This document shows positions 44,284 through 53,859 of a stretch of DNA of 64,000 bases, one piece after another. A program made the translations under genes and the position numbers. The DNA is taken from positions 1-64,000 of the forward strand of contig JAHLAX010000033.1 in assembly GCA_020625875.1 (NCBI GenBank), given 5' to 3'. Position 1 is the stretch's first letter; each line of letters opens with the position of its first letter. Source of the stretch: a bacterium (GTDB lineage: Bacteria > Bacillota > Clostridia > Oscillospirales > Acutalibacteraceae). The notes below the pieces were generated by a model, which worked only from the letters and a program-made list of their open reading frames with translations, was not told where the DNA came from and searched no databases.

Positions 44284-45270
44284 TTATCCTATTGCTTTTG
44301 ATATTTCCGAAATAACGTTGCCATCTACATAATCTTTAGTCAAACGAATGGCGTTTTTAAAGGTTTTTGCTTTGGAACTGCCGTGAGCCTTGAAAACAGG
44401 CTTAGCTGTACCCATAATCGGCGCTCCGCCAACTTCGTCATAATCAAATTCTTTAGCCATAGCTTTTAAATCGGACATAATGAGTCCAGCGGCAATTTTA
44501 TTCTTAAAACTCTTTGTAAAAAGGCCTTTGACTTTCTTCAACAAAGCTTTAGCGACACCCTCATAGGTTTTGAGAATCATATTACCTGTGAATCCGTCGC
44601 ATACGCATACATCGCATACACCGTAGGGCAAATCTCTCGCTTCAACGTTACCTACAAAGTTGAGGTCTGAATCTTTTAATAACGCGTAGGTATTATGCTG
44701 GAGCTCCAAGCCCTTGTGCTCCTCTGTACCAACATTAGCGAGTCCTACTCTGGGTTTATTAATTTTCATTACCTTTTCCATATAAGCCGAAGCCATTACA
44801 GCGTACTGCATAAGCATCTCGGGACGACTCTCAAGATTAGCTCCAGCGTCAATAAGCATAAAATAACCGCCGCCAAAATGCGGAAGCACTGGCGCGAAAG
44901 CAGGTCTTTTAACCTTCTTGATACGCTTAACGATAAGAGTGCCGCCAACACATATAGCCCCACTGTTGCCAGCGCTGACAATAGCGTCACCCTTACCTTC
45001 AGCAAGTAATTTCATACCAACCGAAAGAGAGCTGTCAGGCTTCTTTTTTAGAACAGAATCGGCGTCCTCGTCTGTCGCGATTACTTCACTGGCGTGAAAA
45101 ATCTCCATTTTAGAAATATCAATACTGTTGTCAGCGGCGGTTTTCTCGATTCTGACCTTATCGCCTACAAGAATAATGTCAACATTGTATTCTGCGGCGG
45201 CTTCAGCAGAACCTTTTACGATTTCTAAGGGAGCGTTGTCGCCGCCCATAGCGTCTACAATAATTTTCAT
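44284..45270 (-). CDS. plsX: Phosphate acyltransferase PlsX
   Basis: Converts acyl-ACP to acyl-phosphate for phospholipid synthesis. 328 residues; N-terminal MKIIVDAMGGDNAPLEIVKG, SAGNSGAI near 101, FVGNVEARDLPYG, CDGFTGNMILKTYEG. In Bacillus acpP and fab genes stand between plsX and rnc; here plsX is directly followed by rnc after 3 bp, so these genes are elsewhere. Confidence 0.97.
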   Translation of the reverse strand: MKIIVDAMGGDNAPLEIVKGSAEAAAEYNVDIILVGDKVRIEKTAADNSIDISKMEIFHASEVIATDEDADSVLKKKPDSSLSVGMKLLAEGKGDAIVSAGNSGAICVGGTLIVKRIKKVKRPAFAPVLPHFGGGYFMLIDAGANLESRPEMLMQYAVMASAYMEKVMKINKPRVGLANVGTEEHKGLELQHNTYALLKDSDLNFVGNVEARDLPYGVCDVCVCDGFTGNMILKTYEGVAKALLKKVKGLFTKSFKNKIAAGLIMSDLKAMAKEFDYDEVGGAPIMGTAKPVFKAHGSSKAKTFKNAIRLTKDYVDGNVISEISKAIG

Positions 45271-46583
45271 ATAATCACGCTTTCTTCAATGTAATTTTCT
45301 AAATCCTTTAGAGCGCGGTCAGCGTAAGCTTGTCCGCGTTCCTGTTTATTTCTCGGACGATTTTCAAGCTCGGGAATAATACCGAAATTGGCGCCCATCG
45401 GCTGAAAATCAACAACGGATTCATCTGAAATATATCTGGAAAGGCAGCCAATCATTGTGGTGTCAGGCAGCAACAGGCTGTCCTGTCCATTGTATCTTCT
45501 CGCGGCGTTGATACCCGCGATTATACCTGATGACGCGCTTTCCATATAACCCTCAACGCCAGTAATCTGACCAGCGAAAAAGATATTATTATTTACTTTT
45601 GTACTGAAATCAAAGTTGAGTACCTTGGGCGAATTTAAAAATGTATTGCGGTGCATTACTCCGTAACGAACAAACTCGGCGTATTTAAGCGCGGGAATCA
45701 GTCCGAAAACACGTTTTTGTTCGGGAAATTTCAAATTAGTTTGAAATCCTACAAGATTAAACATCGTACCCGAGGCGTTTTCCTTACGAAGCTGCAACAC
45801 GGCCCACGGACGATGACCTGTACGCGGGTCAGTCAGACCGACAGGCTTCATTGGACCGAAACGAATTGTATCGTAACCGCGCTGCGCCATAACCTCAATC
45901 GGCATACATCCCTCATAAACCTTAGGATCGCGTACGTCAAAATCATGAACGGGAGCGCGCTCGGCGCTTACCAACGCATCATAGAATACTTCATATTCCT
46001 CTTTATTCAGCGGACAGTTGAGATAATCCGTGCCGTCTCCTTTGCCGTATCTGGACTCAAAGAACGCGCGGTTCATATCGATACTATCAAAGGTAACAAT
46101 CGGGGCCGCCGCGTCAAAAAACGAGAGCGCCTCACCATATTTCGAGTAAATCGTTTTAGCGAAATCATCCGAAGTCAGCGGGCCTGTAGCGATAACGGTT
46201 ATTTCATCATCTGGAAAATCAGTAATCTCTCGATTAATTAGAGTAATCTTGTCATCCGCCATTAAAGTATCAGTAATATACTTTGAAAACACATCTCTGT
46301 CCACGGCTAAAGCGCCGCCCGCGGGAACGCGTGAATAGTCGGCTGCTTTAAGCAAAAGAGAGTCTAAACGACGCATCTCAGCTTTTAACAAGCCAGCAGC
46401 TGACGAAACTCTGTCCGCCTTAAACGAGTTTGAGCAAACAAGCTCCGCAAGCATAGATGACTTATGAGCGGGACTCATTTTTGTAGGCTTCATTTCATAA
46501 ATATTTACATCAATACCTCGTTTTGCGATTTGATAAGCCGCCTCACAGCCTGCAAGACCAGCGCCGATTACGTTGATACTCAC
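45267..46583 (-). CDS. trmFO: tRNA (uracil-54-C5)-methyltransferase TrmFO
   Basis: Folate- and FAD-dependent methylation of U54 in tRNA. FAD-binding N-terminus NVIGAGLAGCEAAYQ (4-18), then SSMLAELVCSNSFK, GALAVDR, YLNCPLNKEEY, RPWAVLQLRKENASGTMFNLVGFQTNL. 438 residues. It overlaps topA and plsX by 4 bp each; the dprA-topA-trmFO order is conserved in Firmicutes. Confidence 0.97.
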   Translation of the reverse strand: MSINVIGAGLAGCEAAYQIAKRGIDVNIYEMKPTKMSPAHKSSMLAELVCSNSFKADRVSSAAGLLKAEMRRLDSLLLKAADYSRVPAGGALAVDRDVFSKYITDTLMADDKITLINREITDFPDDEITVIATGPLTSDDFAKTIYSKYGEALSFFDAAAPIVTFDSIDMNRAFFESRYGKGDGTDYLNCPLNKEEYEVFYDALVSAERAPVHDFDVRDPKVYEGCMPIEVMAQRGYDTIRFGPMKPVGLTDPRTGHRPWAVLQLRKENASGTMFNLVGFQTNLKFPEQKRVFGLIPALKYAEFVRYGVMHRNTFLNSPKVLNFDFSTKVNNNIFFAGQITGVEGYMESASSGIIAGINAARRYNGQDSLLLPDTTMIGCLSRYISDESVVDFQPMGANFGIIPELENRPRNKQERGQAYADRALKDLENYIEESVII

Positions 46584-48658
46584 TTGGATTTAACGGCTTT
46601 TTCGTAGCCGCAATCTTTATTTTCACAGAACAGAATCTGTTTTTTACCTTTTTTCTTAAACAATACTTCACCACAATTGGGGCATCTTTCGTTCGTTGGC
46701 TCGTTCCAGGATACAAAATCACAATTGGGATAATTGCTGCAACCATAGAAAACAGTTTTGCGCTTAGTCTGCTTGGTGATTACATCGCCATCGCCGCACT
46801 TGGGGCATTTAATACCTGTTTTCTGAACATATTTTTTAACATTCTTACACTCGGGATAACCGGGGCACGCGATAAATTTACCGTATCTGCCGACTTTGAT
46901 AACCATATTGCGTCCGCACTTTTCACAGATAATATCTGTTTTATCCTCTTCGAGCTGAATCTTAACGCCGTCCATATCAGTTTTGGCTTTGGCTAAAGTC
47001 TTTTCAAAATCCTTATAGAAATCGTCAATAAGAGCTCTCCACTCAACATCACCGCTTTCTACAGTATCGAGACTCTGCTCCATCTGAGCGGTAAACTTAA
47101 GGTTTACAATCTTCGGGAAGCGCTCCTTCATAAGCTTAACCATAGCCTCGCCAAGCTCTGTGGGTACAAGAACCTTGCTCTCGCGTTTTACATACTCACG
47201 ACTTGTAATTGTCGATATTGTAGCGGCGTAGGTAGAAGGTCTGCCTATACCATTCTCCTCAAGTGTTTTAATTAGAGAAGCCTCTGTATATCTCGGCGGA
47301 GCCTGTGTAAAGTGCTGATTAGGCACAATTTCTCTCTTGCGAACACTCATACCCTTTTCGAGAGGCGGAAGCTCCAGAGATTTCTCCTCAGCGGTATCCT
47401 TGCTCTCGGTATAAAGCATAGTAAAACCGTCGAAGTCCACAGTATAACCCGAAGCCTTAAATACATATCCGTTACCTTCAATATCAGCTCTTGTGGTTTT
47501 CTGAACACAATCAGACATCTGAGAAGCTACAAAACGCTTCCAGATAAGATTATAGAGTTTATATTGGTCACTTGTAAGGTTATGCTTTATTTTATCAGGC
47601 TCAAGCGACGGCATAGTAGGTCTGATAGCCTCGTGTCCGTCCTGAGCGTTAGAGCGTGATTTAAAGAATCTGGGCTTTGAGGGCAGATATTTATCGCCAT
47701 AATTAGCTCCGATATAATTAGTGACCTCGGAAATAGCCTGATTAGAGATTCTGAGAGAATCGGTTCTCATATATGTGATAAGACCCGTAGCGCCGAGTTC
47801 ATCAATTTCGATACCCTCATAAAGCTCCTGCGCTACTTTCATAGTCCTTCTGGACTGGAAGCCCAGCTTACGCGAAGCCTCCTGCTGTAATGTCGAGGTG
47901 ATAAACGGCGGAGCGGGAGATTTTTTGCGGGTTCCGTGCTTTACTTCTGTAACCGTATATTCAGCGTTCTCGAGTTCAGAGAGTATTTTTTCAGCCTGTT
48001 CCTGGTTCTTTATCTTCTCTTTGCCCAGATATAACGTAGCGGGGAAAGATTTACGCGAACCCTTGGGAATGAATTTGGCGTCGATTGTCCAGTATTCCTC
48101 TGGTTTAAACGCGCGGATTTCCTCTTCTCTGTCAACAATAATTCTGACAGCCACAGACTGAACACGTCCAGCGGACATACCGCGGCGAATTTTCTGGGAT
48201 ACAAAAGGACTGAGCTTGTAACCGACCAGACGGTCGAGAACACGCCTTGCCTGCTGAGCGTTTACAAGATTAAGATTGATACTGCGCGGCGATTCCATAC
48301 CGTTTTTGACGCCGGTTTTTGTGATTTCGTTGAATTCGACTCGGTTATTCTCATTTAAATCCAAATCAAGAATATATGCCAAATGCCAGGATATAGCCTC
48401 ACCCTCACGGTCAGGGTCAGTCGCGAGAAATACTTTATCGCATGACTCAGCCTGGCTCTTGATATCTTTGACTAGAGATTCTTTACCTTTAATGATTGAA
48501 TAATTAGGCTCGTAATTATTCTTAATATCTACACTAAGTCGAGCGTTAGGCAGGTCACGAACATGACCCATAGACGCGATTACATCGTAATCTTTACCTA
48601 AATACTTTTTGATAGTCTTCGCCTTTGCGGGCGACTCAACAATAACTAAGTTAGACAT
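46580..48658 (-). CDS. topA: DNA topoisomerase I
   Basis: Type IA topoisomerase that relaxes negative supercoils. TOPRIM domain at the N-terminus (VIVESPAKAKTIKKYLG, DPDREGEAISWH), the catalytic Tyr in TGLITYMRTDSLRIS near 297, and three C-terminal zinc ribbons (CEKCG...CPGYPEC, CPKCG...CSNYPNC, CPNCG...CENKDC). 692 residues, the usual Firmicute form. Confidence 0.98.
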   Translation of the reverse strand: MSNLVIVESPAKAKTIKKYLGKDYDVIASMGHVRDLPNARLSVDIKNNYEPNYSIIKGKESLVKDIKSQAESCDKVFLATDPDREGEAISWHLAYILDLDLNENNRVEFNEITKTGVKNGMESPRSINLNLVNAQQARRVLDRLVGYKLSPFVSQKIRRGMSAGRVQSVAVRIIVDREEEIRAFKPEEYWTIDAKFIPKGSRKSFPATLYLGKEKIKNQEQAEKILSELENAEYTVTEVKHGTRKKSPAPPFITSTLQQEASRKLGFQSRRTMKVAQELYEGIEIDELGATGLITYMRTDSLRISNQAISEVTNYIGANYGDKYLPSKPRFFKSRSNAQDGHEAIRPTMPSLEPDKIKHNLTSDQYKLYNLIWKRFVASQMSDCVQKTTRADIEGNGYVFKASGYTVDFDGFTMLYTESKDTAEEKSLELPPLEKGMSVRKREIVPNQHFTQAPPRYTEASLIKTLEENGIGRPSTYAATISTITSREYVKRESKVLVPTELGEAMVKLMKERFPKIVNLKFTAQMEQSLDTVESGDVEWRALIDDFYKDFEKTLAKAKTDMDGVKIQLEEDKTDIICEKCGRNMVIKVGRYGKFIACPGYPECKNVKKYVQKTGIKCPKCGDGDVITKQTKRKTVFYGCSNYPNCDFVSWNEPTNERCPNCGEVLFKKKGKKQILFCENKDCGYEKAVKSK

Positions 48659-48670
48659 AATACCTCCAAA

Positions 48671-49867
48671 TTAGTATAATATATAGCTTCTACCCTGTAC
48701 GCATTTTATCAGCTTTTTAACTTCAAGCACAGTAAGGATAGATGAGATTTTATAAACAGGGAGCTTTGTTATTTCCGAAATCTTATCAATATGGATAGGT
48801 TCGTTGTTGATTGAATAATATACCTTTTTTTCGTCCTCAGATAGATTTAAGCCCTCTTTATGAACAGGCGCCTCGGACAAATCATTTGTCCTCAGACCGT
48901 TTATATTGTCGGGAGCCTTGCCCTTTACGGGAATAACATCAACTTCTTCATCAATGCTGTTAAGCTCGGGCGCTAACTCCTCGGTAACATAGATATTATC
49001 AAAATCATCAATTATATCTTTATAGTCAGTCACAAGCTTCGCGACTCTGTCTTTGATAAGCTCATTTGTGCCAAAAAAGTGTGGATCGGCGGGACCAGCG
49101 AGCGCGAAAATCTTTTTATCGGGATTCTGTTCAAGCGCTGAGTTCACGGTAATAAGCGCTCCGCTCTTTTTACTTGCCTCAACAACAAGAATACCGTCCG
49201 AAAAAGCCGAAATAATCCTGTTGCGCTGAGGAAAATGAAAAGCATACGGCTCTGTATCAGGCGGATACTCTGACACTACCGCGCCTCTGAAAGTTATATC
49301 GCTTCTCATTTTAGCGTTCTCACGAAGATAGTCATAATTAATCCCGCAACCGAGAACACAGACTGTGACACCCTCAGCAGCCAACGCGCCAAGATGAGCT
49401 GAACAATCAATTCCCAAAGCGCCTCCGCTGATAATAGTTACGCCGCACTTGGCTAAATTATACGAAAAGCCGTGCGCGGTCCTTATACCATACATTGACG
49501 CTTTTCTGGTACCTACCACGCCGATAGTCAACCTGTCATCAACATCGGGCAACATCCCCGAAACATACAAAACCGCGGGCGGATCGTCAATATCAAGAAG
49601 GCATCTTGGATAATACGGATTATCAATCGAAATAATTTCATAACAATACTTATTGCATTTTGAAATTATTTCATCAGCAATTGAGAAATCTGTAGATAAA
49701 AGCTTATTAATCTCGGAATTAGAAAACAATCCCGAAAGCCTCCACTCGGATTCTCCGCCTTTAAAGAAATCCTCTGTATCATCATATATTTCGAGGAGCT
49801 GTTTTGCTTTTGGCGTACAATAGCCGACAGCCTGAGTAAACCATATCCAATATCTTATATCAGTCAT
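48671..49867 (-). CDS. dprA: DNA-processing protein DprA
   Basis: Loads RecA on incoming single-stranded DNA during transformation and protects it. An N-terminal SAM-like helical region is followed by the Rossmann domain with GVVGTRKASMYG near 124, SGGALGIDCSAH near 152, and FPQRNRIIS near 214, and a C-terminal winged-helix domain (INNEPIHIDKISEITKLPVYKISSILTVLE). 398 residues. Its start overlaps the methyltransferase gene by 4 bp. dprA is present in many bacteria not known to be competent. Confidence 0.95.
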   Translation of the reverse strand: MTDIRYWIWFTQAVGYCTPKAKQLLEIYDDTEDFFKGGESEWRLSGLFSNSEINKLLSTDFSIADEIISKCNKYCYEIISIDNPYYPRCLLDIDDPPAVLYVSGMLPDVDDRLTIGVVGTRKASMYGIRTAHGFSYNLAKCGVTIISGGALGIDCSAHLGALAAEGVTVCVLGCGINYDYLRENAKMRSDITFRGAVVSEYPPDTEPYAFHFPQRNRIISAFSDGILVVEASKKSGALITVNSALEQNPDKKIFALAGPADPHFFGTNELIKDRVAKLVTDYKDIIDDFDNIYVTEELAPELNSIDEEVDVIPVKGKAPDNINGLRTNDLSEAPVHKEGLNLSEDEKKVYYSINNEPIHIDKISEITKLPVYKISSILTVLEVKKLIKCVQGRSYILY

Positions 49868-50649
49868 TTAACCATTTCCCACATAATGATGCTCGCGGCA
49901 ACCGAAGCGTTCAGGCTCTCAGCTCTGCCCTTCATCGGAATTGTAAACGACAAAGAACAAGCGTCGACTGTAGATTTTTTTAGTCCGTTAGCTTCGTTGC
50001 CTATAACAACACATGATGCTCTATCTCTGAAACTGATTTCGGTAAGCTTTTTCGCGTCGGAATTAACTACAGCCGCATAAGAATCAATATTTTGATACTC
50101 TTTCAAAAAATCAGCTATATTATCCGTGACACAATATGATAATCTAAAAACAGCGCCCATACTCCCCCTGACGACTTTAGGTGAGTATATATCACAGCAG
50201 TCAGCAGACATAATAACGCCGTCAATACCAACAGCCTCGGCTGTTCTTAAAATTGTGCCGAGGTTTGAAGGATCCTGAATATTATCAAGCGCCAAAAATT
50301 TACCGTTACATTTTATTTTATCAAATAGAGTAGGATTGTCAAGGGCTTTTATAACACAAAGTATTCCCTGAGGCGATTTGGTGTCAGAAATCCGAGAAAA
50401 CAAAGCGTCGGGAACAATATATGATTTATCTGCTTTACATACGAGCTCATCAATAAGCTCGGGATAATTATCAAGCGCGCTGTCTGATATAACAAGCGAA
50501 GAAATATCAGCGTCGGATACCAGCGCGTCCTCACAAAGGCGAGCGCCCTCAGCGATGAATTCTCGGCATTCACCACGATAACCGGCGGATTTCATCAGTT
50601 TATTAATATGTTTAATTAGAGGATTATCCTTGGCTGAAATACGTTTCAT
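49864..50649 (-). CDS. TrmH/SpoU-family RNA 2'-O-methyltransferase
   Basis: SPOUT-fold SAM-dependent RNA methyltransferase, likely on rRNA. An N-terminal substrate-binding domain (RECREFIAEGARLCEDAL) is followed by motif 1 ALDNIQDPSNLGTILRTAEAVG near 120, motif 2 VVIGNEANGLKKS near 215 and motif 3 TIPMKGRAESLNASVAASI at the C-terminus. 261 residues. First gene of the long leftward operon ending at leuS, so its promoter probably lies in the AT-rich gap after the rplT terminator. The target nucleotide cannot be told. Confidence 0.88.
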   Translation of the reverse strand: MKRISAKDNPLIKHINKLMKSAGYRGECREFIAEGARLCEDALVSDADISSLVISDSALDNYPELIDELVCKADKSYIVPDALFSRISDTKSPQGILCVIKALDNPTLFDKIKCNGKFLALDNIQDPSNLGTILRTAEAVGIDGVIMSADCCDIYSPKVVRGSMGAVFRLSYCVTDNIADFLKEYQNIDSYAAVVNSDAKKLTEISFRDRASCVVIGNEANGLKKSTVDACSLSFTIPMKGRAESLNASVAASIIMWEMVK

Positions 50650-50689
50650 AATATCACCGAATGTAATAAAAACTTATAATCAATAAAAT

Positions 50690-50718
50690 AGCAAAAGCGT
50701 TTGGAAAACTCCAAACGC
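50690..50718 (-). terminator. Terminator of the infC-rpmI-rplT operon
   Basis: Perfect 9-bp stem GCGTTTGGA/TCCAAACGC (50697-50705 with 50710-50718) followed by TTTTGCTATTTT on the minus strand. Confidence 0.85.
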
Positions 50719-50730
50719 AATTACGTTTTA

Positions 50731-51084
50731 TTATTTTGCAGCCTTAGCCTGCTCTACGAGCGATGTGAAAGCGGCGGGATCCGAAATAGCGATTTCGGAA
50801 AGCATCTTACGGTTAAGCGTAATACCAGCTTTTTTAAGACCGTTCATAAATGTTGAATAGTTAACGCCGTTAGCCTTACAAGCGGCTGAGATACGTGTAA
50901 TCCAAAGACGACGGAAATCTCTCTTCTTCTGCTTACGTCCGATATAAGCGTAGTTACCTGATTTATTAACCGCCTGCTTAGCCATTTTAAAATGTCTTGA
51001 TTTAGCTCCAAAATAGCCCTTAGCAAGCTTTAATACTTTTTTTCTTCTTTTGCGAGTAGCCATCGCGCCTTTAACTCGTGCCAT
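50731..51084 (-). CDS. rplT: 50S ribosomal protein L20
   Basis: Early-assembly protein of the large subunit and likely feedback regulator of its own operon through the infC leader. 117 residues: [48 protein letters not shown] and the C-terminal [18 protein letters not shown]. Third gene of infC-rpmI-rplT. Confidence 0.98.
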   Translation of the reverse strand: MARVKGAMATRKRRKKVLKLAKGYFGAKSRHFKMAKQAVNKSGNYAYIGRKQKKRDFRRLWITRISAACKANGVNYSTFMNGLKKAGITLNRKMLSEIAISDPAAFTSLVEQAKAAK

Positions 51085-51117
51085 ATTTATTACCTCCGTT
51101 CAGTTAGAAATCAATAA

Positions 51118-51315
51118 TTATTTATAGGGAATCAGACGTTTGATCTGAGCCACGTTGGTCTTATCAGCACAAACTGTTTTGCGAAGACCTCTCTTACGTT
51201 TTGTTGTTTTTTTGTTAAGAATGTGAGATTTGTTGGCGTGAGCGCGAATAACCTTACCATTCTTGGAGAGCTTAAAGCGTTTTTTAGCTCCGCTGTGTGT
51301 TTTAATCTTAGGCAT
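51118..51315 (-). CDS. rpmI: 50S ribosomal protein L35
   Basis: Small basic large-subunit protein, 65 residues, [22 protein letters not shown] and the [15 protein letters not shown] segment typical of the family. It lies between infC and rplT, 25 bp after infC, with AAGGAGG-type RBS. Confidence 0.98.
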   Translation of the reverse strand: MPKIKTHSGAKKRFKLSKNGKVIRAHANKSHILNKKTTKRKRGLRKTVCADKTNVAQIKRLIPYK

Positions 51316-51340
51316 AATATTTATCCTCCTTAACTATAAT

Positions 51341-51862
51341 TTACTTATTTGGCTTTGGTGAAAGAAACATAACCATATTGCGGCCTTCAACCTTTGAGGG
51401 TTTAGCAACAGTAGCGTATTCCTCGCAAGCTTCTGAAAAGCGATTCATAAGATCATAGCCGAATTCAGTGTGACCCATTTCACGTCCTCTGAAACGAATT
51501 GAAACCTTAACCTTATCACCGTGCTTCAAAAACTTAATCGCGTTATTAAGCTTGGTGTTGAAATCATGAGTATCAATATTAAGTGACAGTCTGACTTCTT
51601 TGGTTTCAATAATCTTCTGGTTTTTTCTGGCTTCTTTTTCTTTTTTTGCTTTTTCAAACTTGTACTTACCGTAATCCATAATCTTGCACACAGGCGGTTT
51701 AGCCTGAGGCGCGATTTTTACGAGATCAAGGTCTTCTTTTGCCGCTAAATCAAGAGCCTGCTCGGACGACATAATGCCGAGCTGTTCTCCGCTCGCGCTG
51801 ATAACTCTGAGTTCGCTGTCGCGGATATCCTCATTGATTTGAATGTCCTGTTTCTTGCTGAT
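51341..51862 (-). CDS. infC: Translation initiation factor IF-3, AUC start
   Basis: Controls start-codon fidelity and subunit dissociation. The family N-terminus ISKKQDIQINEDIRDSELRVI begins at ATC (51860-51862), with GGAGG nine bases upstream. The track start at 51994 would translate the leader, its attenuator hairpin and that RBS, so it is rejected. Non-AUG starts (AUU/AUC) are a conserved feature of infC and give feedback control by IF-3. 173 residues with N-domain, linker (KFEKAKKEKEARKNQ) and C-domain (FLKHGDKVKVSIRFRGREMGHTEFG). Confidence 0.95.
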   Translation of the reverse strand: MSKKQDIQINEDIRDSELRVISASGEQLGIMSSEQALDLAAKEDLDLVKIAPQAKPPVCKIMDYGKYKFEKAKKEKEARKNQKIIETKEVRLSLNIDTHDFNTKLNNAIKFLKHGDKVKVSIRFRGREMGHTEFGYDLMNRFSEACEEYATVAKPSKVEGRNMVMFLSPKPNK

Positions 51863-52015
51863 AACAAAGCACCTCCATATGGAAAATAGAAAAAATAAAT
51901 GCGGACAGAATTCCGTCCGCATTACAATACAAATATAAACAACTAAGTTCATCAGTATTGACCCGTGCAGACGACACCCCACAGGTGAAAGCATTACTGC
52001 CTTACTTTATTTTAC
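51863..52015 (-). promoter_or_regulatory. L20-type attenuator leader of infC-rpmI-rplT
   Basis: About 150 nt of untranslated leader. A 9-bp hairpin AATGCGGAC/GTCCGCATT followed by TATTTTTTCTATTTT sits just before the infC RBS, and the upstream part contains GGGTCAATACTGATGAAC, in the style of the Firmicute L20 leader, in which free L20 favours termination. The leader class is inferred from position and layout. Confidence 0.75.
51885..51923 (-). terminator. Attenuator terminator in the infC leader
   Basis: Stem arms 51898-51906 and 51915-51923 with a T-rich run on the minus strand, 13-20 bp upstream of the infC Shine-Dalgarno. Confidence 0.75.
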
Positions 52016-52021
52016 CAATGT

Positions 52022-52050
52022 ATTATATAACAAATATATTAGGTTGTCAA
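52022..52050 (-). promoter_or_regulatory. Promoter of the infC operon
   Basis: TTGACA (52045-52050), 17-bp spacer, TATAAT (52022-52027) on the minus strand; perfect consensus hexamers. The -35 box overlaps the stop codon of the polymerase gene. Confidence 0.9.
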
Positions 52051-53846
52051 GACTTTTTTACAAGGCTATAAATCAAGTCGGCGATTCTTTGTGAGGAATT
52101 GCCATCGAGATTATCAAAGAACATATCTCTGAACGCGGGTATTCTATCCGCTTCGTAGTCTTCTTCAAGAATAGCTGTAATGAGTTCATCCTCACTCTTG
52201 CAGATTTTACCGGGGATATTAGCCTCAAAATCAAAATAGAAGTCTCTGTCTTTGATATAGCTCTTAAGGTCAAAAGCATAGAAAAGCATCGGAACCTCAA
52301 GCAGCGAAGCCTCAAATACAAGCGATGAGTAGTCGGTAATGATAACATCAGAAATAAAGAGCAAATCATTGATTTCTGAGTTTTCGGAAAGGTCAATAAC
52401 TCTGTCTTTATATTTTTCGGGAATATAATGCTGCTCAGTTACAAACGGATGATGCTTGATAATAATAGCGTAATCATCCCCAAGCTTTTTGCAAACCTTA
52501 TTAACGTCAAACAAGTCAATTGGATAGTAAGCGGATTCCTTGACGTTGCCTCTGAATGTAGGTGCAAAAAGAATTATTTTTTTATCCTTCAAATCTGGAT
52601 ATTCTTTATAGAATTTTTTAATAAAGTTTTCTTTATATTCTTTATCAAACAGCACGTCTGTTCTGGCGATACCTGTTGGTATTACATTATCTGTAGCAAT
52701 ACCAAAGCCTTCCGAGTGACATTTCTTGCAATACTCAGAACTGACAGTAACATAATCATAAGAACGGTGCATCCTTGTTTTTTGAGGAGAACCCTTTGGT
52801 TTACCCAAACGTGTAAAGCCAAAAGTTTTAAACGCGCCGCAGGCATGCCAAAGCTGAACAATCTTAGTCTCGGGTTTAAGGTCAAGTAAGTGAATTTGTG
52901 GTGTAAACTCATCAAGTACAATAACTTTACTTGTAGCGCAAGCTTCGCCGAATTCCTTAATCTGCTCTTTTGTCATGAACCTGAATGTGTTGGTGTTGAA
53001 CAAAAACTGAATGTCAAGATCCTTATGCTCTTTAAGCTTATTATATACAAACTCAAAGTTGCCAGATATTTCATTTCTACGTGCTGAATAGAATGTGACG
53101 CGGTTTTCAACGACGTTTTTCTTTTTGTTGCGTTTATACGCTTTGCGAATCGCTCTTCTCTTGAATCTAACTTTCGAGAAATTCTCACGACAAACCGTTG
53201 ACATTCTATATACAACATAAGACGCGAGACGCACGAGCTTATTCTCCGCGCTGATTCTCGAAGGCATATTGATATAGCCTGTGAAAGTCAGCAATCCCAT
53301 AACAATATAAATAGGAACAAGCGGAATTGATAAAAGAAAAGCGACCTTCTTTAAGAGTGAATCAAAAAGAACAACGAATTTTTGCTTTTTAATATCTTTT
53401 TTAATCGCCTTAGGATTAACGGTAAAATCAATATGATTATCTGTAATCTTACAACTATAAAAGTTATTGTCCTGTTCAAAAAACTCGGGCTGAATCTTTA
53501 CGGGAATCTTTTCTTCATAAAAACCTGCACAGCTTAAATTGATATACATTTGAAAAGGAAGGTTTTTCATTCGGGTTTTCCAGAAAATATAATTCAGGAA
53601 ATAGGTGTACTCCCCTTTAAACATTATTTTTCCATCAACACGTGTAATATTATTAGCCTTGATTACAAATGGAATTCTTCTGTCTTCATTTCCGTTTTCA
53701 AAATAAAGAATGACCTTCGGTGTAGATAAAGTATCTTCATCAAAAGAAGAATCCAAAAACTCACCCGATATTCCAAGTGTTAAATTTTGGTTTTCAATAT
53801 TAACGTTATCTACAGATAATTTGTATTGCAACCCCAATTCCTCCAA
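52047..53846 (-). CDS. CDP-polyol phosphotransferase (TagF/TarL-like)
   Basis: Transfers polyol-phosphate units from a CDP-activated donor to a growing surface polymer. Residues 1-130 form a beta-rich domain, a hydrophobic segment lies near 165-190 (VAFLLSIPLVPIYIVMGLLTF), a basic stretch follows, and the glycosyltransferase-B-like Glyphos_transf domain runs from about 250: WHACGAFKTFGFTR, KVIVTSEYC-type VTVSSEYCKKC, TGIARTDVLF, FAPTFRG, IIKHHPF and ITDYSSLVFEASLL. 599 residues. Last gene of the tarI-dehydrogenase-epimerase cluster, so CDP-ribitol or a close polyol is the likely donor; glycerol is the alternative. Confidence 0.82.
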   Translation of the reverse strand: MEELGLQYKLSVDNVNIENQNLTLGISGEFLDSSFDEDTLSTPKVILYFENGNEDRRIPFVIKANNITRVDGKIMFKGEYTYFLNYIFWKTRMKNLPFQMYINLSCAGFYEEKIPVKIQPEFFEQDNNFYSCKITDNHIDFTVNPKAIKKDIKKQKFVVLFDSLLKKVAFLLSIPLVPIYIVMGLLTFTGYINMPSRISAENKLVRLASYVVYRMSTVCRENFSKVRFKRRAIRKAYKRNKKKNVVENRVTFYSARRNEISGNFEFVYNKLKEHKDLDIQFLFNTNTFRFMTKEQIKEFGEACATSKVIVLDEFTPQIHLLDLKPETKIVQLWHACGAFKTFGFTRLGKPKGSPQKTRMHRSYDYVTVSSEYCKKCHSEGFGIATDNVIPTGIARTDVLFDKEYKENFIKKFYKEYPDLKDKKIILFAPTFRGNVKESAYYPIDLFDVNKVCKKLGDDYAIIIKHHPFVTEQHYIPEKYKDRVIDLSENSEINDLLFISDVIITDYSSLVFEASLLEVPMLFYAFDLKSYIKDRDFYFDFEANIPGKICKSEDELITAILEEDYEADRIPAFRDMFFDNLDGNSSQRIADLIYSLVKKS

Positions 53847-53859
53847 AACACAATCTATA

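Noticed and set aside
51863-51994. N-terminal extension of infC in the ORF track (start 51994)
   Set aside because: It translates the attenuator hairpin and the Shine-Dalgarno of the real start; the family N-terminus begins at ATC 51862.
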